64,000 nt of DNA from Clostridium carboxidivorans P7 (GTDB lineage Bacteria > Bacillota > Clostridia > Clostridiales > Clostridiaceae): contig NZ_CP011803.1 in NCBI RefSeq assembly GCF_001038625.1, positions 3,720,001-3,784,000 of the forward strand. The letters are read 5' to 3'. The notes beneath the pieces were generated by a model that was not told where the DNA came from, searched no databases, and was given only the letters and a program-made list of their open reading frames with translations. Positions 16,174-25,691 of this stretch are shown piece after piece. The position numbers and the translations under genes are program-made. How positions within the stretch are numbered: the stretch's first letter is position 1; the number at the start of each line of letters is the position of its first letter.

Positions 16174-19100
16174 CTATGCCATATTAAGGTGTACTTTTAA
16201 TAATTTTTTTGTTAATGCATCAGTTATTTTACCTATATCAGCCTCTTCACGAACAATGATTTGCTCTGCCAATTTTGCTATGGTTATATTAGGACTCTGT
16301 TTTGAGCTATCTTTGTTCAAATTAACTATTACCTTTGAAGTGTCTTTATTAAGCAAAGGAGCTAATTTTTTACTCTGCAATGGCTGCATTAAGTTCTTAG
16401 CCATTTTCATAGATGTAAAATTATCTTTTACTTGTGTGCCTCCTGGTAAATTCATTAACTCAGGACCATTCTCACCTACCCAATGCCATCCTGGTAAAGA
16501 ATAGCTTGTACCTAGTGAATATCCTACATAAGAGCCACCACTTGCCATATTCCTTATACCTGGAACATTATATACACTGCCATATCTATCCTGTATATAT
16601 CTTATTCCTGCAGCTATATTACTTATCGGATCATATATGTTATCCATGCCTGGAAGGTGATAATCACTCATGTTTTCGTCTATGAGTTGCATTAGACCTT
16701 TCGAAGGGTGTCCTGCTGCAGCATTGCTGTCCCAAAGATTGATAGACATTGGATCTCCACCTGATTCGTGTTCAATTATGCTTGCTAGTGGTCCAAACCA
16801 ATCAGAAGACACTCCTGTCAATGCCATGGCTGCTGTTATCCATTCTGCCATGTTTCCACTTACTGCTCCTCCTGCAGCACCAACCATACTTCCAATCCAG
16901 TTTTTAATGAATCCTTGCATATCTTCACTAGTCATACCATTAATTAATCCCTTTAACAGGAAACTACCGATTTTATACATAATAATAGATGGCGAATGAA
17001 TACCAAATCCACTCTTAAACTGCTCAATAATCTTATCTGTAAGTGTTTTTACTATATCAACTAAACTAGATTCAGTGTCCTGTACTCCTCGACCTAGTTC
17101 ACTTACTATTTGTTGTCCATAACTGTAGGTATCTTTAATTAACTGAGTTATTACATTTCTCATATTTGTTGCCATTAATGTAGTTGCATTAGTAGCAACA
17201 GAAACATTATTTTGAATACCTGTACTAATACTTTTAACCATATCAGGACCATATGTGTCAGAGTCTCTTAATGGACCTTCATCCGGTTTAGTAAAATGAA
17301 TTATTCTCTTTATTTTATTAGCCATACTGGTTACAGAATTAACTGCATTGTCTGATAAACTATCAATACCTTTTGCTAATTCAGCAGGCATGTCTTTACC
17401 CCATTCTAAGAACTGAGAAGTTAAACTCGTCATTGTCTTGCTAATACCAAGTGCAGGAGCTTTCATTGCACTCAGCATACTCATAGACTTACTATTACTG
17501 TATACTTTACTTCCAGCTGGTAATTCAACTATTTCAGGTCCGTTTTCACCTACCCATGTTAAACCACCCATCCAGTTATTTGTTCCTAGAGCATTTCCAC
17601 TATCTACAGCTAAACCTTGTGGTCCTGCTCCTTTTTTTCTTTTTGTAGGGACATCTGTACCTTCCTGAACTAATTTAATTGTTTCTGTAATAGGGTCTTT
17701 AAAGAAGTTCTTTAAGTCTGTCCATGCTTTTTTCCAAGCTTCCCAATCCGCTTCTATATCTTTTATAATTTTTTCCACATAATCTCGACATCCACCCCAG
17801 TTATGTGTCCAAGCTTCATACAGTAGACCTACAATTATTATGATTGCTGCTATAGTTGCAACAACTGGATTAGCTGCTATAACTGTAAAGAATGTTCTTA
17901 GTGCCCTTACTGCACCATTACTGAATATTTTTATTACATTTCCTAAAGTACTAAATACAGTTTTTACAGGTCCAAACATTTCACTTAAAGTCTTAGGTAA
18001 CTCTTTAATAACTCCAAGGTTTTTGAATCCCGAAAATGCCTCCTGAAGTGGTTTTATTAAGCTAACTCCTTTTAATGTACTTTTAAAAGTATTGAGTGCA
18101 CTAATAGAACTTTTAACTCCCTTTGGAAACAATCCAAAAAAGTTTTTTATAACACTTTGTCCACCTTTAAAAGTAGAAGTTATATTTTTACCTGTAACAC
18201 TGAATAATCCTGGTATCCATTTTGCTATATCTTTTCCGAATCCAAACGCATCTTTAAGCCCTGTAAATGGTAACTTTAAGACTCCTTTTAATCCACCACC
18301 ACCGTTTTTTACCATACTTTTTAAAGCAGTATTTAATTTAGGAAACTCTTTTATCATTTCTTTAATATTTTTGAAACTGTCAAATCCGCCTTTAAGTAGT
18401 GATCCACCTATTTTAACTGCAAAAAATCCTTCTAACAGCTTAGGATGTTCAATTAAAAATTGAAGAAAAGGTTGTAACGCTTCATATACAGTTTTTCCTG
18501 CACGTCCTATCTCTATCATTGCATCTTTAAATTCTTTTGCACTTTTAACAAACTTATTAAATTCATTTTCATATTGTTGAACTGTATCTTTATTTTCAAA
18601 TCCTTTTAAGAAGTTTGAAAACTTGTTTCCTCCTACTGCAACTAGATCACTTACATCTTTAGTTAACTTTTTAAATCCTTCTGAAGCATATAATTTATCC
18701 ATTAATGGTTGTATTGCTACTAATTGCTTTTTAAATACTTCAAATGGCCCACCAGATACAAATTGACCTCCCTTATCAATTCCTGCTAAAGCTCTTCCAA
18801 AACTTAATCCAGTATCAGAAATATTGCTCATTAACCCCTCTGCTGTATTAGATTTATTGTCCATAAGTTTATCCCAGTGATTGTTTTTTATTATTTGTAA
18901 AACTGCATTTAATGCCTCTTCTGGTGTATTTGTTAAACTTCCTCTATTATCAAATTTCATTCCAGCTTTTTCCCACATCTGTTTGCTTATTCCTAAGTCT
19001 CTACCACGCATTACAGCTTCACCCATATCTCCAGAAGCTAATGTTGCTGCAAATTCTATACTTTGATCTAAAGGCTTATTTTTTACTGCCGACAAATTTC

Positions 19101-19731
19101 CTAAAGGCATAAGGAATTTTTGATAGTCTAGTTGAGAAACTGCAAGGCTGGAAACTCCCTTAACTACGTCATCAGCTCTAAAAGGTGTTTTTAAAGCTGT
19201 TTGATAACTCCACGCTAAGGCATCATTGCCTTTCTTTTTATCATTTAAAACTGTTTGGAGCGTTGCTAAATAATTTTCATTGTTAATTCCTTGCCCAAGT
19301 GTAAAATTATATAATCCTTTACCTGCTTCGCCTAAAATAATTCCTCCAGCTAATGTTTTTAAACTAAATACTTTATCTATAATACTATTAAGTACTTTAC
19401 TTATTTCATCCTTAGCTTTAAATACAGCTGTAAAAGGTCTACTAACTAACATCTTAGCTTCACCTTTTATTCTTCTTATACTATCTGTTGCAGAATCTTT
19501 AGCTGCTATAACAACTGCTACATTCTTTTTTATCTCATTAATTTCCTTTTTGGTCTCTGATATATTTTTGAGAGCTTCTTTGTTATCAACAATGATTTTA
19601 GCTCTATTCAATTGGTCTATACGTTCTTTTGCTTCCTGAACTTGCTTTTGAAAATCTCTAGTTCTTTCTATTATTTCTAATATTTCAGAAGTAAAGTCAT
19701 CTTCAAGGGTAATCTTATTTTGTATTTCCGT
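16174..19731 (-). CDS. Tape measure protein with lytic domain
   Basis: About 1185 residues if translation starts at ACG 19731. Long helical N-terminal half, hydrophobic segment ANPVVATIAAIIIIVGLLYE, and a soluble lytic transglycosylase domain around residues 980-1060 (PLASIIEHESGGDP with the catalytic Glu, then GLMQLIDEN). It sets tail length and helps wall penetration. No ATG, GTG or TTG occurs between the in-frame TAA and TTG 19611. ACG 19731 follows AAAGGTGGTGA, and the segment from it (EIQNKITLEDDFTSEILEI) is coiled-coil-like as expected. TTG 19611 has no ribosome site. Confidence 0.88.
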   Translation of the reverse strand, partial: TEIQNKITLEDDFTSEILEIIERTRDFQKQVQEAKERIDQLNRAKIIVDNKEALKNISETKKEINEIKKNVAVVIAAKDSATDSIRRIKGEAKMLVSRPFTAVFKAKDEISKVLNSIIDKVFSLKTLAGGIILGEAGKGLYNFTLGQGINNENYLATLQTVLNDKKKGNDALAWSYQTALKTPFRADDVVKGVSSLAVSQLDYQKFLMPLGNLSAVKNKPLDQSIEFAATLASGDMGEAVMRGRDLGISKQMWEKAGMKFDNRGSLTNTPEEALNAVLQIIKNNHWDKLMDNKSNTAEGLMSNISDTGLSFGRALAGIDKGGQFVSGGPFEVFKKQLVAIQPLMDKLYASEGFKKLTKDVSDLVAVGGNKFSNFLKGFENKDTVQQYENEFNKFVKSAKEFKDAMIEIGRAGKTVYEALQPFLQFLIEHPKLLEGFFAVKIGGSLLKGGFDSFKNIKEMIKEFPKLNTALKSMVKNGGGGLKGVLKLPFTGLKDAFGFGKDIAKWIPGLFSVTGKNITSTFKGGQSVIKNFFGLFPKGVKSSISALNTFKSTLKGVSLIKPLQEAFSGFKNLGVIKELPKTLSEMFGPVKTVFSTLGNVIKIFSNGAVRALRTFFTVIAANPVVATIAAIIIIVGLLYEAWTHNWGGCRDYVEKIIKDIEADWEAWKKAWTDLKNFFKDPITETIKLVQEGTDVPTKRKKGAGPQGLAVDSGNALGTNNWMGGLTWVGENGPEIVELPAGSKVYSNSKSMSMLSAMKAPALGISKTMTSLTSQFLEWGKDMPAELAKGIDSLSDNAVNSVTSMANKIKRIIHFTKPDEGPLRDSDTYGPDMVKSISTGIQNNVSVATNATTLMATNMRNVITQLIKDTYSYGQQIVSELGRGVQDTESSLVDIVKTLTDKIIEQFKSGFGIHSPSIIMYKIGSFLLKGLINGMTSEDMQGFIKNWIGSMVGAAGGAVSGNMAEWITAAMALTGVSSDWFGPLASIIEHESGGDPMSINLWDSNAAAGHPSKGLMQLIDENMSDYHLPGMDNIYDPISNIAAGIRYIQDRYGSVYNVPGIRNMASGGSYVGYSLGTSYSLPGWHWVGENGPELMNLPGGTQVKDNFTSMKMAKNLMQPLQSKKLAPLLNKDTSKVIVNLNKDSSKQSPNITIAKLAEQIIVREEADIGKITDALTKKLLKVHLNMA

Positions 19732-19758
19732 AGAATCACCACCTTTTTAGTGGATTAA

Positions 19759-19783
19759 AAAAAGAACCACCAAAGTGATTCTT
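19759..19783 (-). terminator. Terminator of the moron gene
   Basis: AAGAATCAC / GTGGTTCTT stem with a TTTG loop and seven T on the minus strand, five bases after the moron stop codon. It isolates the moron from the tape measure gene. Confidence 0.75.
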
Positions 19784-19787
19784 TTAA

Positions 19788-20480
19788 TTACTTATACTTT
19801 TCGTCTAAAATAATATGGATGAATGTTACTTTTTCATCTTGAAAATTTACAGCAAACTCATATACACCAAATTGATTATTCCAATGCATACCAAATTTAT
19901 TTGCGAGATCTGGATTATCAAAAGATAAGTAAAACATTTTTAAAATATTATTAATGTTACTTGATGCTATAGTTTCTTTCGGTGTTACTGTTATTCTTGC
20001 TGCCTTACTATCAATAAAAAATACCTCTATCTCCATATTGTTTTTGTTATAAATATTTACAAAACAATTAGGTGCTTCTTCTTTAGTATCATAGTAATTC
20101 CATTTTTCTTGTCTGTTAGCTGTTGGCTGTCCTAAAATCGTATTTACTTCTTCTTGAGATTTATTTTTTATATCACTTAATTTAAAAAGTTGTCCTAATT
20201 CCTGCTTAGTCTCTTCTTGCTTTACCTCTTTTTTAGTTTCTTCCTTTTTAACCTCCTGTTTTTGCTGCACCGTAGTTTGTTTTGTATTATTTTTATCTAC
20301 TTTCTTATTACTACCACAACTATGAAAAGCAACTATACAAATAATAATTACAAGTATTGAAACAAGGCACCCACAACCAGAAACTTTATCCACTTTATCT
20401 TTATCTTTATCTTTAATTTTGTCTAATGATTTTTCCTCTTCATTTGGTTTAGAAGTATCTTTTTTATTATTCTCTTCCAT
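19788..20480 (-). CDS. Membrane-anchored moron, SmpA/BLIP-like fold
   Basis: 230 residues. A charged cytoplasmic N-terminus is followed by one membrane segment (GCGCLVSILVIIICIVAFHS, about 34-53), a Lys/Glu/Gln-rich linker and a C-terminal domain. That domain has NKSQEEVNTILGQPTANR and EKWNYY, like SmpA/BLIP-type small domains. It interrupts the conserved chaperone-tape measure order and has its own promoter and terminator, so it is a moron. By analogy with other membrane-anchored phage proteins it might act in superinfection exclusion, but this is a guess. Confidence 0.65.
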   Translation of the reverse strand: MEENNKKDTSKPNEEEKSLDKIKDKDKDKVDKVSGCGCLVSILVIIICIVAFHSCGSNKKVDKNNTKQTTVQQKQEVKKEETKKEVKQEETKQELGQLFKLSDIKNKSQEEVNTILGQPTANRQEKWNYYDTKEEAPNCFVNIYNKNNMEIEVFFIDSKAARITVTPKETIASSNINNILKMFYLSFDNPDLANKFGMHWNNQFGVYEFAVNFQDEKVTFIHIILDEKYK

Positions 20481-20503
20481 TCAAATCCCCCCTATATTTC
20501 CAT

Positions 20504-20530
20504 ATTATAGCACAATACAAAGTTATACAA
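20504..20530 (-). promoter_or_regulatory. Promoter of the moron gene
   Basis: On the minus strand a perfect -10 TATAAT (20504-20509) is preceded by ATTGTA with 16 bases between. The ribosome site GGGGGG follows before the ATG at 20480. It lies immediately after the stop of the frameshifted chaperone frame. Confidence 0.5.
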
Positions 20531-20732
20531 TAGTTACTGGAAAAACAGGAGATCCTGAACTATCTATTTTTCTACTTTTATCATTTTTTTGTTTTAGTTC
20601 ATATTCATAGAAAGCTCTTATTACAACTTTTTCACGTTCAGGTATATTGTAAAAGACAGATGGTCTTATTCCATGATGTACCCAGTAATAGTACATCATT
20701 TCAACAAAACCATCCGTCTCTATGAGTTTTTT
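20523..20732 (-). other. -1 frameshift site and T-frame of tail chaperone
   Basis: The canonical slippery heptamer A-AAA-AAC lies at 20726-20732, in the last codons of the chaperone gene (zero frame reads GTA AAA AAC TCA TAG). A -1 slip opens a frame running to TAA at 20523, adding about 68 residues that begin KLIETDGFVEMMYYYWVHHG. That extension has no start codon of its own. This matches the G/GT frameshift known in tail assembly chaperones of long-tailed phages. Confidence 0.8.
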
Positions 20733-21163
20733 ACCTCTTCAACAGCATCTTTCCTATCTCCTGAAAGTTTCTTTATGAATTTATAAACTCGATTTACTTC
20801 ACCTGGTAAAGGCAATATCTTTTTTACAAGTTCTTTTGGTGTAGGTGCACCATAATGCTTTTTAAGTGCTTCATCTTTAAAGTCTGGTTTGATAGTACCA
20901 GCTATTACCGTCATTATCTGTGTATCTGTAATTTCTATATCTTCTATTCCACCTTCCTCATTATATCTAACCGCATCCTTTTGTATATCATTGTATTTTT
21001 CTATTGGAACTGCTCTGCATTCAAAATATACAGGGTTTCCTAGCAATTCAGATAACCTTTTTATTTCTATTTTACCTGTAGGTAATTTTACCTTTGAAGG
21101 ATCTGCCTCCAATAGCATTTGCATTACATCATATTCTTTATTTTCTACATTAGTAGTATCCAT
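20720..21163 (-). CDS. Tail assembly chaperone (XkdN-like)
   Basis: 147 residues: ADPSKVKLPTGKIEIKRLSE, FECRAVPIEKYNDIQKDAV, and a C-terminal VKKILPLPGEVNRVYKFIKK. The family binds the tape measure protein during tail assembly. It is also made in an extended form by -1 frameshift near its end. Position between tube and tape measure genes fits. Confidence 0.85.
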   Translation of the reverse strand: MDTTNVENKEYDVMQMLLEADPSKVKLPTGKIEIKRLSELLGNPVYFECRAVPIEKYNDIQKDAVRYNEEGGIEDIEITDTQIMTVIAGTIKPDFKDEALKKHYGAPTPKELVKKILPLPGEVNRVYKFIKKLSGDRKDAVEEVKNS

Positions 21164-21182
21164 AAAAAATTCCTCCTTTTAT

Positions 21183-21620
21183 TTAATCTGTTATTGTTAT
21201 TTCATTTATAAAGTCAAAATCAGTGAAAGTGAAAGGATAACTTTCTTCCACAATTTTCCCCGTTGCCCAATCAGTTATAGTAGCTTCATCAAATTCTACA
21301 CCATAGTACGCCACAGACTCAAACCCATAAGCATCAGGATCTGAAAGTTTACTTATTATAGTCGAATTCAATGAAGTACTGTTTTTTATTGCAGTTGCAA
21401 CTTTCTTTACTAACTTACTATCTATTTTGGTAAACTTTACAGTTCCATTGCCTTCCCATCCAGTATTCTTTTTAGGTTTACCTGGTTTTCCACACATTGG
21501 GACATCTACCTTATCGGACTTCACTTTACCTTGACATTCAGTTACATTATTGTACTTTTCGTTATCAATCCAAAGCTCTCCCCACTTTCCATTTATGGCT
21601 CGTTTAGGATCAAATGCCAT
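21183..21620 (-). CDS. Tail tube protein (XkdM-like)
   Basis: 145 residues. MAFDPKRAINGKWGELWIDN and VKSDKVDVPMCGKPGKPKKN are typical of XkdM tube proteins; GNGTVKFTKIDSKLVKKVAT follows. It forms the inner tube of the contractile tail and directly follows the sheath gene. Confidence 0.92.
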   Translation of the reverse strand: MAFDPKRAINGKWGELWIDNEKYNNVTECQGKVKSDKVDVPMCGKPGKPKKNTGWEGNGTVKFTKIDSKLVKKVATAIKNSTSLNSTIISKLSDPDAYGFESVAYYGVEFDEATITDWATGKIVEESYPFTFTDFDFINEITITD

Positions 21621-21637
21621 TCAAATCACCTCCTATA

Positions 21638-22699
21638 TTACATATAAACATCAAAATCTAAATCCTGCATTGCATTTGTATATTTAACATGCGCATTTAA
21701 AAATGCCTTTTTCCCTGTATTAGCTACTAATATATCTTGGTCTTTCATATTAGTAGTATCAGTTCCTTGACTTTCTAAATATGTCTTTTGAGCTTCTAAA
21801 TTTATGTCTGCTTTATTTTCAGAACTTGGGTCAAAGAACTCTTCCTGATTTTTTAATGTTTTAAAATATGCATTTACTGAATTTATAAAGAGAATTTTAT
21901 TGTCATAAATATTTATTACTTTACCAACGTATTCCTCATCCCATGTATTTGTTATATCATCTCTGTTAAAGTCCATTTTATCTATTATTAAAATATCCTT
22001 CCAATCTGGTCCTTTAGGAGATACTAGAGTTTTTAAACTATTTACTCCTGAAGCTATTTTTATGTTTTCGCCATCATTTATTAAAATAAGCTTACCATCA
22101 TCAATATCTGCATTTGGATCTGTTGATTCTTTTATACTTTCAACTTCTGATAGTACAAAATAAGTTGCTGCTCTTGTGAATGGTAAACCTGCTAAAATCC
22201 CAGCTATTCTGGCAGTGTATTGGCTGGCTGTATATACTTTTTCACCTACTTTTATATCTTCAGTTGCAAGATTTATAATTCCCTCATGGTCTCCTGGACA
22301 ATTAGGCAGTACTGCCTTAAATGTCTTATGATTAGTATCTCTTTGTGTCTTAATCCATGTTGCAATATTAGTTGTATCAGCCGGTACTATACCTGGTATA
22401 GCTAAATAATTAAACTTTTTATTTTTCAAAATTGCTAAAGCTGAATTATAGTCAGTTGCTGCAGCAACAATTCTTTCAATTATAATTTTGCTTGGAGTTC
22501 CTGAAAATGTTTTAGCTATATAATCATAGTTATCTGCTGTCCAATCTGTTGTTGCAACTTCTTCAATTCCTTTATAGATAACTTCACCAGCTGCTTTGGT
22601 ATCATCTTTTAATATTAATGCTACTATGCCCTTTGTACTTCTGCTTATTGCAGTTGTAGCCTTTTGCATAAATTTCATGTGAACTTCTGGTAATCCCAT
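21638..22699 (-). CDS. Tail sheath protein (XkdK-like)
   Basis: 353 residues. MGLPEVHMKFMQKATTAISR, GIVALILKDD, and the C-terminal EYVGKVINIYDNKILFINSVNAYF/AYLNAHVKYTNAMQDLDF region match contractile sheath proteins. Its presence shows the phage is myovirus-like. Confidence 0.92.
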   Translation of the reverse strand: MGLPEVHMKFMQKATTAISRSTKGIVALILKDDTKAAGEVIYKGIEEVATTDWTADNYDYIAKTFSGTPSKIIIERIVAAATDYNSALAILKNKKFNYLAIPGIVPADTTNIATWIKTQRDTNHKTFKAVLPNCPGDHEGIINLATEDIKVGEKVYTASQYTARIAGILAGLPFTRAATYFVLSEVESIKESTDPNADIDDGKLILINDGENIKIASGVNSLKTLVSPKGPDWKDILIIDKMDFNRDDITNTWDEEYVGKVINIYDNKILFINSVNAYFKTLKNQEEFFDPSSENKADINLEAQKTYLESQGTDTTNMKDQDILVANTGKKAFLNAHVKYTNAMQDLDFDVYM

Positions 22700-22716
22700 T
22701 AGCTTTACCTCCTTAT

Positions 22717-23163
22717 TTATTCAAAATCTAATTCTAAAGTATCTGCAGTATCTCCAGTTTCAGGAGTATATCTGCTATCATACCAATCAAGATCTATTGT
22801 TAAATATATTTCGTTATCTCGTGGTCCTCCATCTAAACTATTTATAGTAGGACACCTATCACCTACTTGAAGATAACCCTTCTTTTGGAATATATTTTTT
22901 AGTTTTTCGTATTCTTCAAGCTGCTTAGATTTATCTATATTTTTATAAAAATCCAATTCTGCAAAGAATACTACTTGAATGAGTACTGTAGATTTATATG
23001 TTAATTTACTTAAGTCAGTAGTGTTGTCTCCTGCAAATCCAACAAAAAAGGAAGGCCTTTTAAATTTCCCTCCTGTATTTTTAATATATATTGGTATTCC
23101 AGTATATTGATTTGCTATTTCTCTTCTTACTGCATTAAAAACCTCATACATATTTAACCACAT
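22717..23163 (-). CDS. Tail terminator/neck-type protein
   Basis: 148 residues. YEVFNAVRREIANQYTGIPI and KGYLQVGDRCPTINSLDGGP fit a small family placed just before the sheath gene in PBSX-like phages (XkdJ position), often a tail completion protein. Several nearby in-frame ATGs leave the exact start open. Confidence 0.65.
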   Translation of the reverse strand: MWLNMYEVFNAVRREIANQYTGIPIYIKNTGGKFKRPSFFVGFAGDNTTDLSKLTYKSTVLIQVVFFAELDFYKNIDKSKQLEEYEKLKNIFQKKGYLQVGDRCPTINSLDGGPRDNEIYLTIDLDWYDSRYTPETGDTADTLELDFE

Positions 23164-23705
23164 ATCCTTTTAAACATTTCATCAGTCCATCTTTTTAATT
23201 CTTGTTCTGCTTTAGGCTTAAATCTTATCCAACCTCTTTTAAACATGTGCTTGCCTGGTATGAATTTTTCTTTAAGCATAAAGCCTTTTACCCTTTTATC
23301 TGTCACAGGTAATTGCTGAGTTTCATTCATATAAGTATAATTGTTTATCTTGCTTTCAAAAGTAGTATTAATACTAAGCTGTTTCCACTTCTTTCCACTA
23401 CCATTTTTTAATGCACTTGTAGGTACAAATCTTTTATGTTGAACATGTCCTTCTTCTACATCCAATGCATAATCAACATTAGTGCCAACTTCAATAGTAT
23501 TCTTATCTACCCGATTATTTGTAATAGAATTTATTAGCCTTCCAGTATCAATAATATTTTCATCATTCATTATGTCTTTAACTTCTCTTTGATACATTTT
23601 TCCTAACTTCATAAGTTCATTTTGCTTTTCTTCTGGCCAATTATTATTTACAAACTCCAGCACTCTCTTTTGAAAATCGTCTAATCCTTTAGTCTCCCAT
23701 CCCAT
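23154..23705 (-). CDS. Head-tail protein, HK97 gp10/XkdI-like
   Basis: 183 residues. FQKRVLEFVNNNWPEEKQNE, then NIIDTGRLINSITNNRVDKN and VGTNVDYALDVEEGHVQHKR, a signature of the HK97 gp10-like neck proteins. It overlaps the next gene by 10 bases. Confidence 0.8.
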   Translation of the reverse strand: MGWETKGLDDFQKRVLEFVNNNWPEEKQNELMKLGKMYQREVKDIMNDENIIDTGRLINSITNNRVDKNTIEVGTNVDYALDVEEGHVQHKRFVPTSALKNGSGKKWKQLSINTTFESKINNYTYMNETQQLPVTDKRVKGFMLKEKFIPGKHMFKRGWIRFKPKAEQELKRWTDEMFKRICG

Positions 23706-23708
23706 AAA

Positions 23709-24035
23709 TTACACCTCACCATCACAGCTTATATCTACTTCAAGTTGATATACACTAGGCTTATGAGGTAATTCAGCTTTATACTTATCTCCATTCACTA
23801 CAATAATGTCCCCTTTTTTTATATCTGCAGTTCCTATAGTATAAAGTCTTGTATTTTCATATGCGACTAATTGAGGTTGCTGTTGATTTATACTTCCTGA
23901 TGTTCTTCCAAGTCTACAAGGATATTCTCCTATTGGAACAGGCGCATCTTGAGGTTCATTAAATTCTGGATCAAGAGTACCTGAACCACTTCTGTATACT
24001 GTACACATCTTATCGAACATTCCCATATAAGACAT
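23709..24035 (-). CDS. Head closure protein (XkdH-like)
   Basis: 108 residues. MFDKMCTVYRSGSGT and the SH3-like YTIGTADIKKGDIIVVNGDKY fit DUF3599/XkdH head closure proteins. It ends one base from the connector gene. Confidence 0.7.
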   Translation of the reverse strand: MSYMGMFDKMCTVYRSGSGTLDPEFNEPQDAPVPIGEYPCRLGRTSGSINQQQPQLVAYENTRLYTIGTADIKKGDIIVVNGDKYKAELPHKPSVYQLEVDISCDGEV

Positions 24036-24383
24036 TTATATCACCATACACCTTATAGAATTACTTTTGTTTGTCGGCTCTGGATCACTAATAAAACCAT
24101 CTAACTTTTTAAGTATCTGCTCATATGCTTTTGAATTAGCTTTATAAGAATAATCTCCATTGCTTTCTGATTCTTTGCTGTTATCATTTAACATTACATT
24201 TACAAGTTCTGCATTAACTACTTTAACTGTAGATGGAACAGGTTCAATAAATTCTTTACCATAATAGTTATCTATAAGCTCTTTACCACTAGCAATTAAA
24301 ACATTTAAGGCTGTATCTGTTTTTAAGATTAACCTATCATTGACAATTAGATCTTTTAATTCTGCAATGGTTAAATAAGCCAT
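24036..24383 (-). CDS. Head-tail connector protein
   Basis: 115 residues, mostly helical: MAYLTIAELKDLIVNDRLIL, LNVLIASGKELIDNYYGKEF. The pattern and position (after major capsid, before head closure) match gp6/YqbG-type connector proteins. Confidence 0.7.
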   Translation of the reverse strand: MAYLTIAELKDLIVNDRLILKTDTALNVLIASGKELIDNYYGKEFIEPVPSTVKVVNAELVNVMLNDNSKESESNGDYSYKANSKAYEQILKKLDGFISDPEPTNKSNSIRCMVI

Positions 24384-24391
24384 ACCATCAC

Positions 24392-24712
24392 CTAACTTTC
24401 TTTAAAGTTTTCACATGCTCCCTTCCACTGGTCAAAGGTACCATCCTTTTCCCCAAGCTTACAAGCTTTGCATATTGATTCACTACATTCTTTAAAACTT
24501 GCACACTTGCTACAAATACAGCTATTGCAATCTTTTACTAGATCATCATTATTAGCAGCTTCTTCTTTTACCTCTTCAAAATAACCTGAATCAAGAAGTA
24601 TCTTTCCTAGTTTATTAGATACCTCTTGAATTTTTGTATGCTCCTTCCTGTAATCAAAGACATAAGAAGAAGCATGATAAATACAATCTTTAATTAATTC
24701 CACTTTTATCAT
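24392..24712 (-). CDS. Cys-rich hypothetical head-region protein
   Basis: 106 residues. The C-terminal half has eight Cys (DCNSCICSKCASFKEC, then ICKACKLG and GACENF), consistent with metal binding. Located directly after the major capsid gene. No family recognised; could be a capsid decoration or structural accessory. Confidence 0.5.
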   Translation of the reverse strand: MIKVELIKDCIYHASSYVFDYRKEHTKIQEVSNKLGKILLDSGYFEEVKEEAANNDDLVKDCNSCICSKCASFKECSESICKACKLGEKDGTFDQWKGACENFKES

Positions 24713-24727
24713 ACTTCATACCCTCCA

Positions 24728-25678
24728 TTAAGCTCCTATTGCTGGTATTTTATCTATAGTTACTACTGCATCTTTTTCAAGAATTATAGTATCCATATTT
24801 AAATGTAATGCATAGAATCTCATGTCTCTAAATACTGCCTCTTTACCTTCTGTAGTTTTTCTTAAACTTATATCATATGTGTTAACTACTGTAAAATTCG
24901 AAGGATCTCCAAGGATTATTTTGTTATCAGGAAAATTAGGTACTATTCTCCACTCAACATTAAGTGGGTTTATATTGGTACCATTTAATATAGCCATATC
25001 TCCAGCAGCTGTATTTCTTTTCTTTAAATACTCAATCCATCTTATATACATATCATTGTTAGCTATCCATCTAAACTTATCTTTATTAAAGTATTTAGAA
25101 GGTAATGCTCTTAAAGCTCCTGTAAATATGCTATCTGTAAAAGCTGTACCTATAGTAGTTGCATCAAGTATATGTGAGCCTGTTGCAAGTTGCTTTACTA
25201 TGCCATCATCAATTACTAAAAAATCATGATCTGGATCTGCAGTCGCTACTGCAGTATCTCCATTAAATGCTAAGTCAAGCATATCAACTTTAACCTGACT
25301 TGCTATCATCCCCATGAATTTAGTTTCAAATCCTTCCTGTTCAATATTTTCTCTTAAGAATTTTTCTGATATTTCAGCACCAAGTACTACATCAGTACAG
25401 CTGTAAGGTACTGAACCAAGAACTGGTTCTACACCTTTACCTGAAAGAGTATCTGTTGCTTCCACTTGAGCTCTTAAAAGTCGTCTACCTATCCCCAACT
25501 TATCAATGGTTCCTTTTGTTACGGTTCTTGTTTGATGAGATAACTCTCCTAAAAATGAGCTATCATCAAAAATCATATTTAAGAAAGCTTTTGATTGCTC
25601 AGGATTCAGCATCCCGTTAGTTTTACCTGAAGTTGTTACTGCTGCTTTTTCTATTATTGTTCCATTACTTATTGACAT
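24728..25678 (-). CDS. Major capsid protein
   Basis: 316 residues. LNPEQSKAFLNMIFDDSSFL, VTKGTIDKLGIGRRLLRAQV, and LGAEISEKFLRENIEQEGFE match the HK97-fold capsid family of PBSX-like and clostridial phages (XkdG position). Preceded by scaffold and protease genes. Confidence 0.9.
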   Translation of the reverse strand: MSISNGTIIEKAAVTTSGKTNGMLNPEQSKAFLNMIFDDSSFLGELSHQTRTVTKGTIDKLGIGRRLLRAQVEATDTLSGKGVEPVLGSVPYSCTDVVLGAEISEKFLRENIEQEGFETKFMGMIASQVKVDMLDLAFNGDTAVATADPDHDFLVIDDGIVKQLATGSHILDATTIGTAFTDSIFTGALRALPSKYFNKDKFRWIANNDMYIRWIEYLKKRNTAAGDMAILNGTNINPLNVEWRIVPNFPDNKIILGDPSNFTVVNTYDISLRKTTEGKEAVFRDMRFYALHLNMDTIILEKDAVVTIDKIPAIGA

Positions 25679-25691
25679 GATATCCTCCTCC

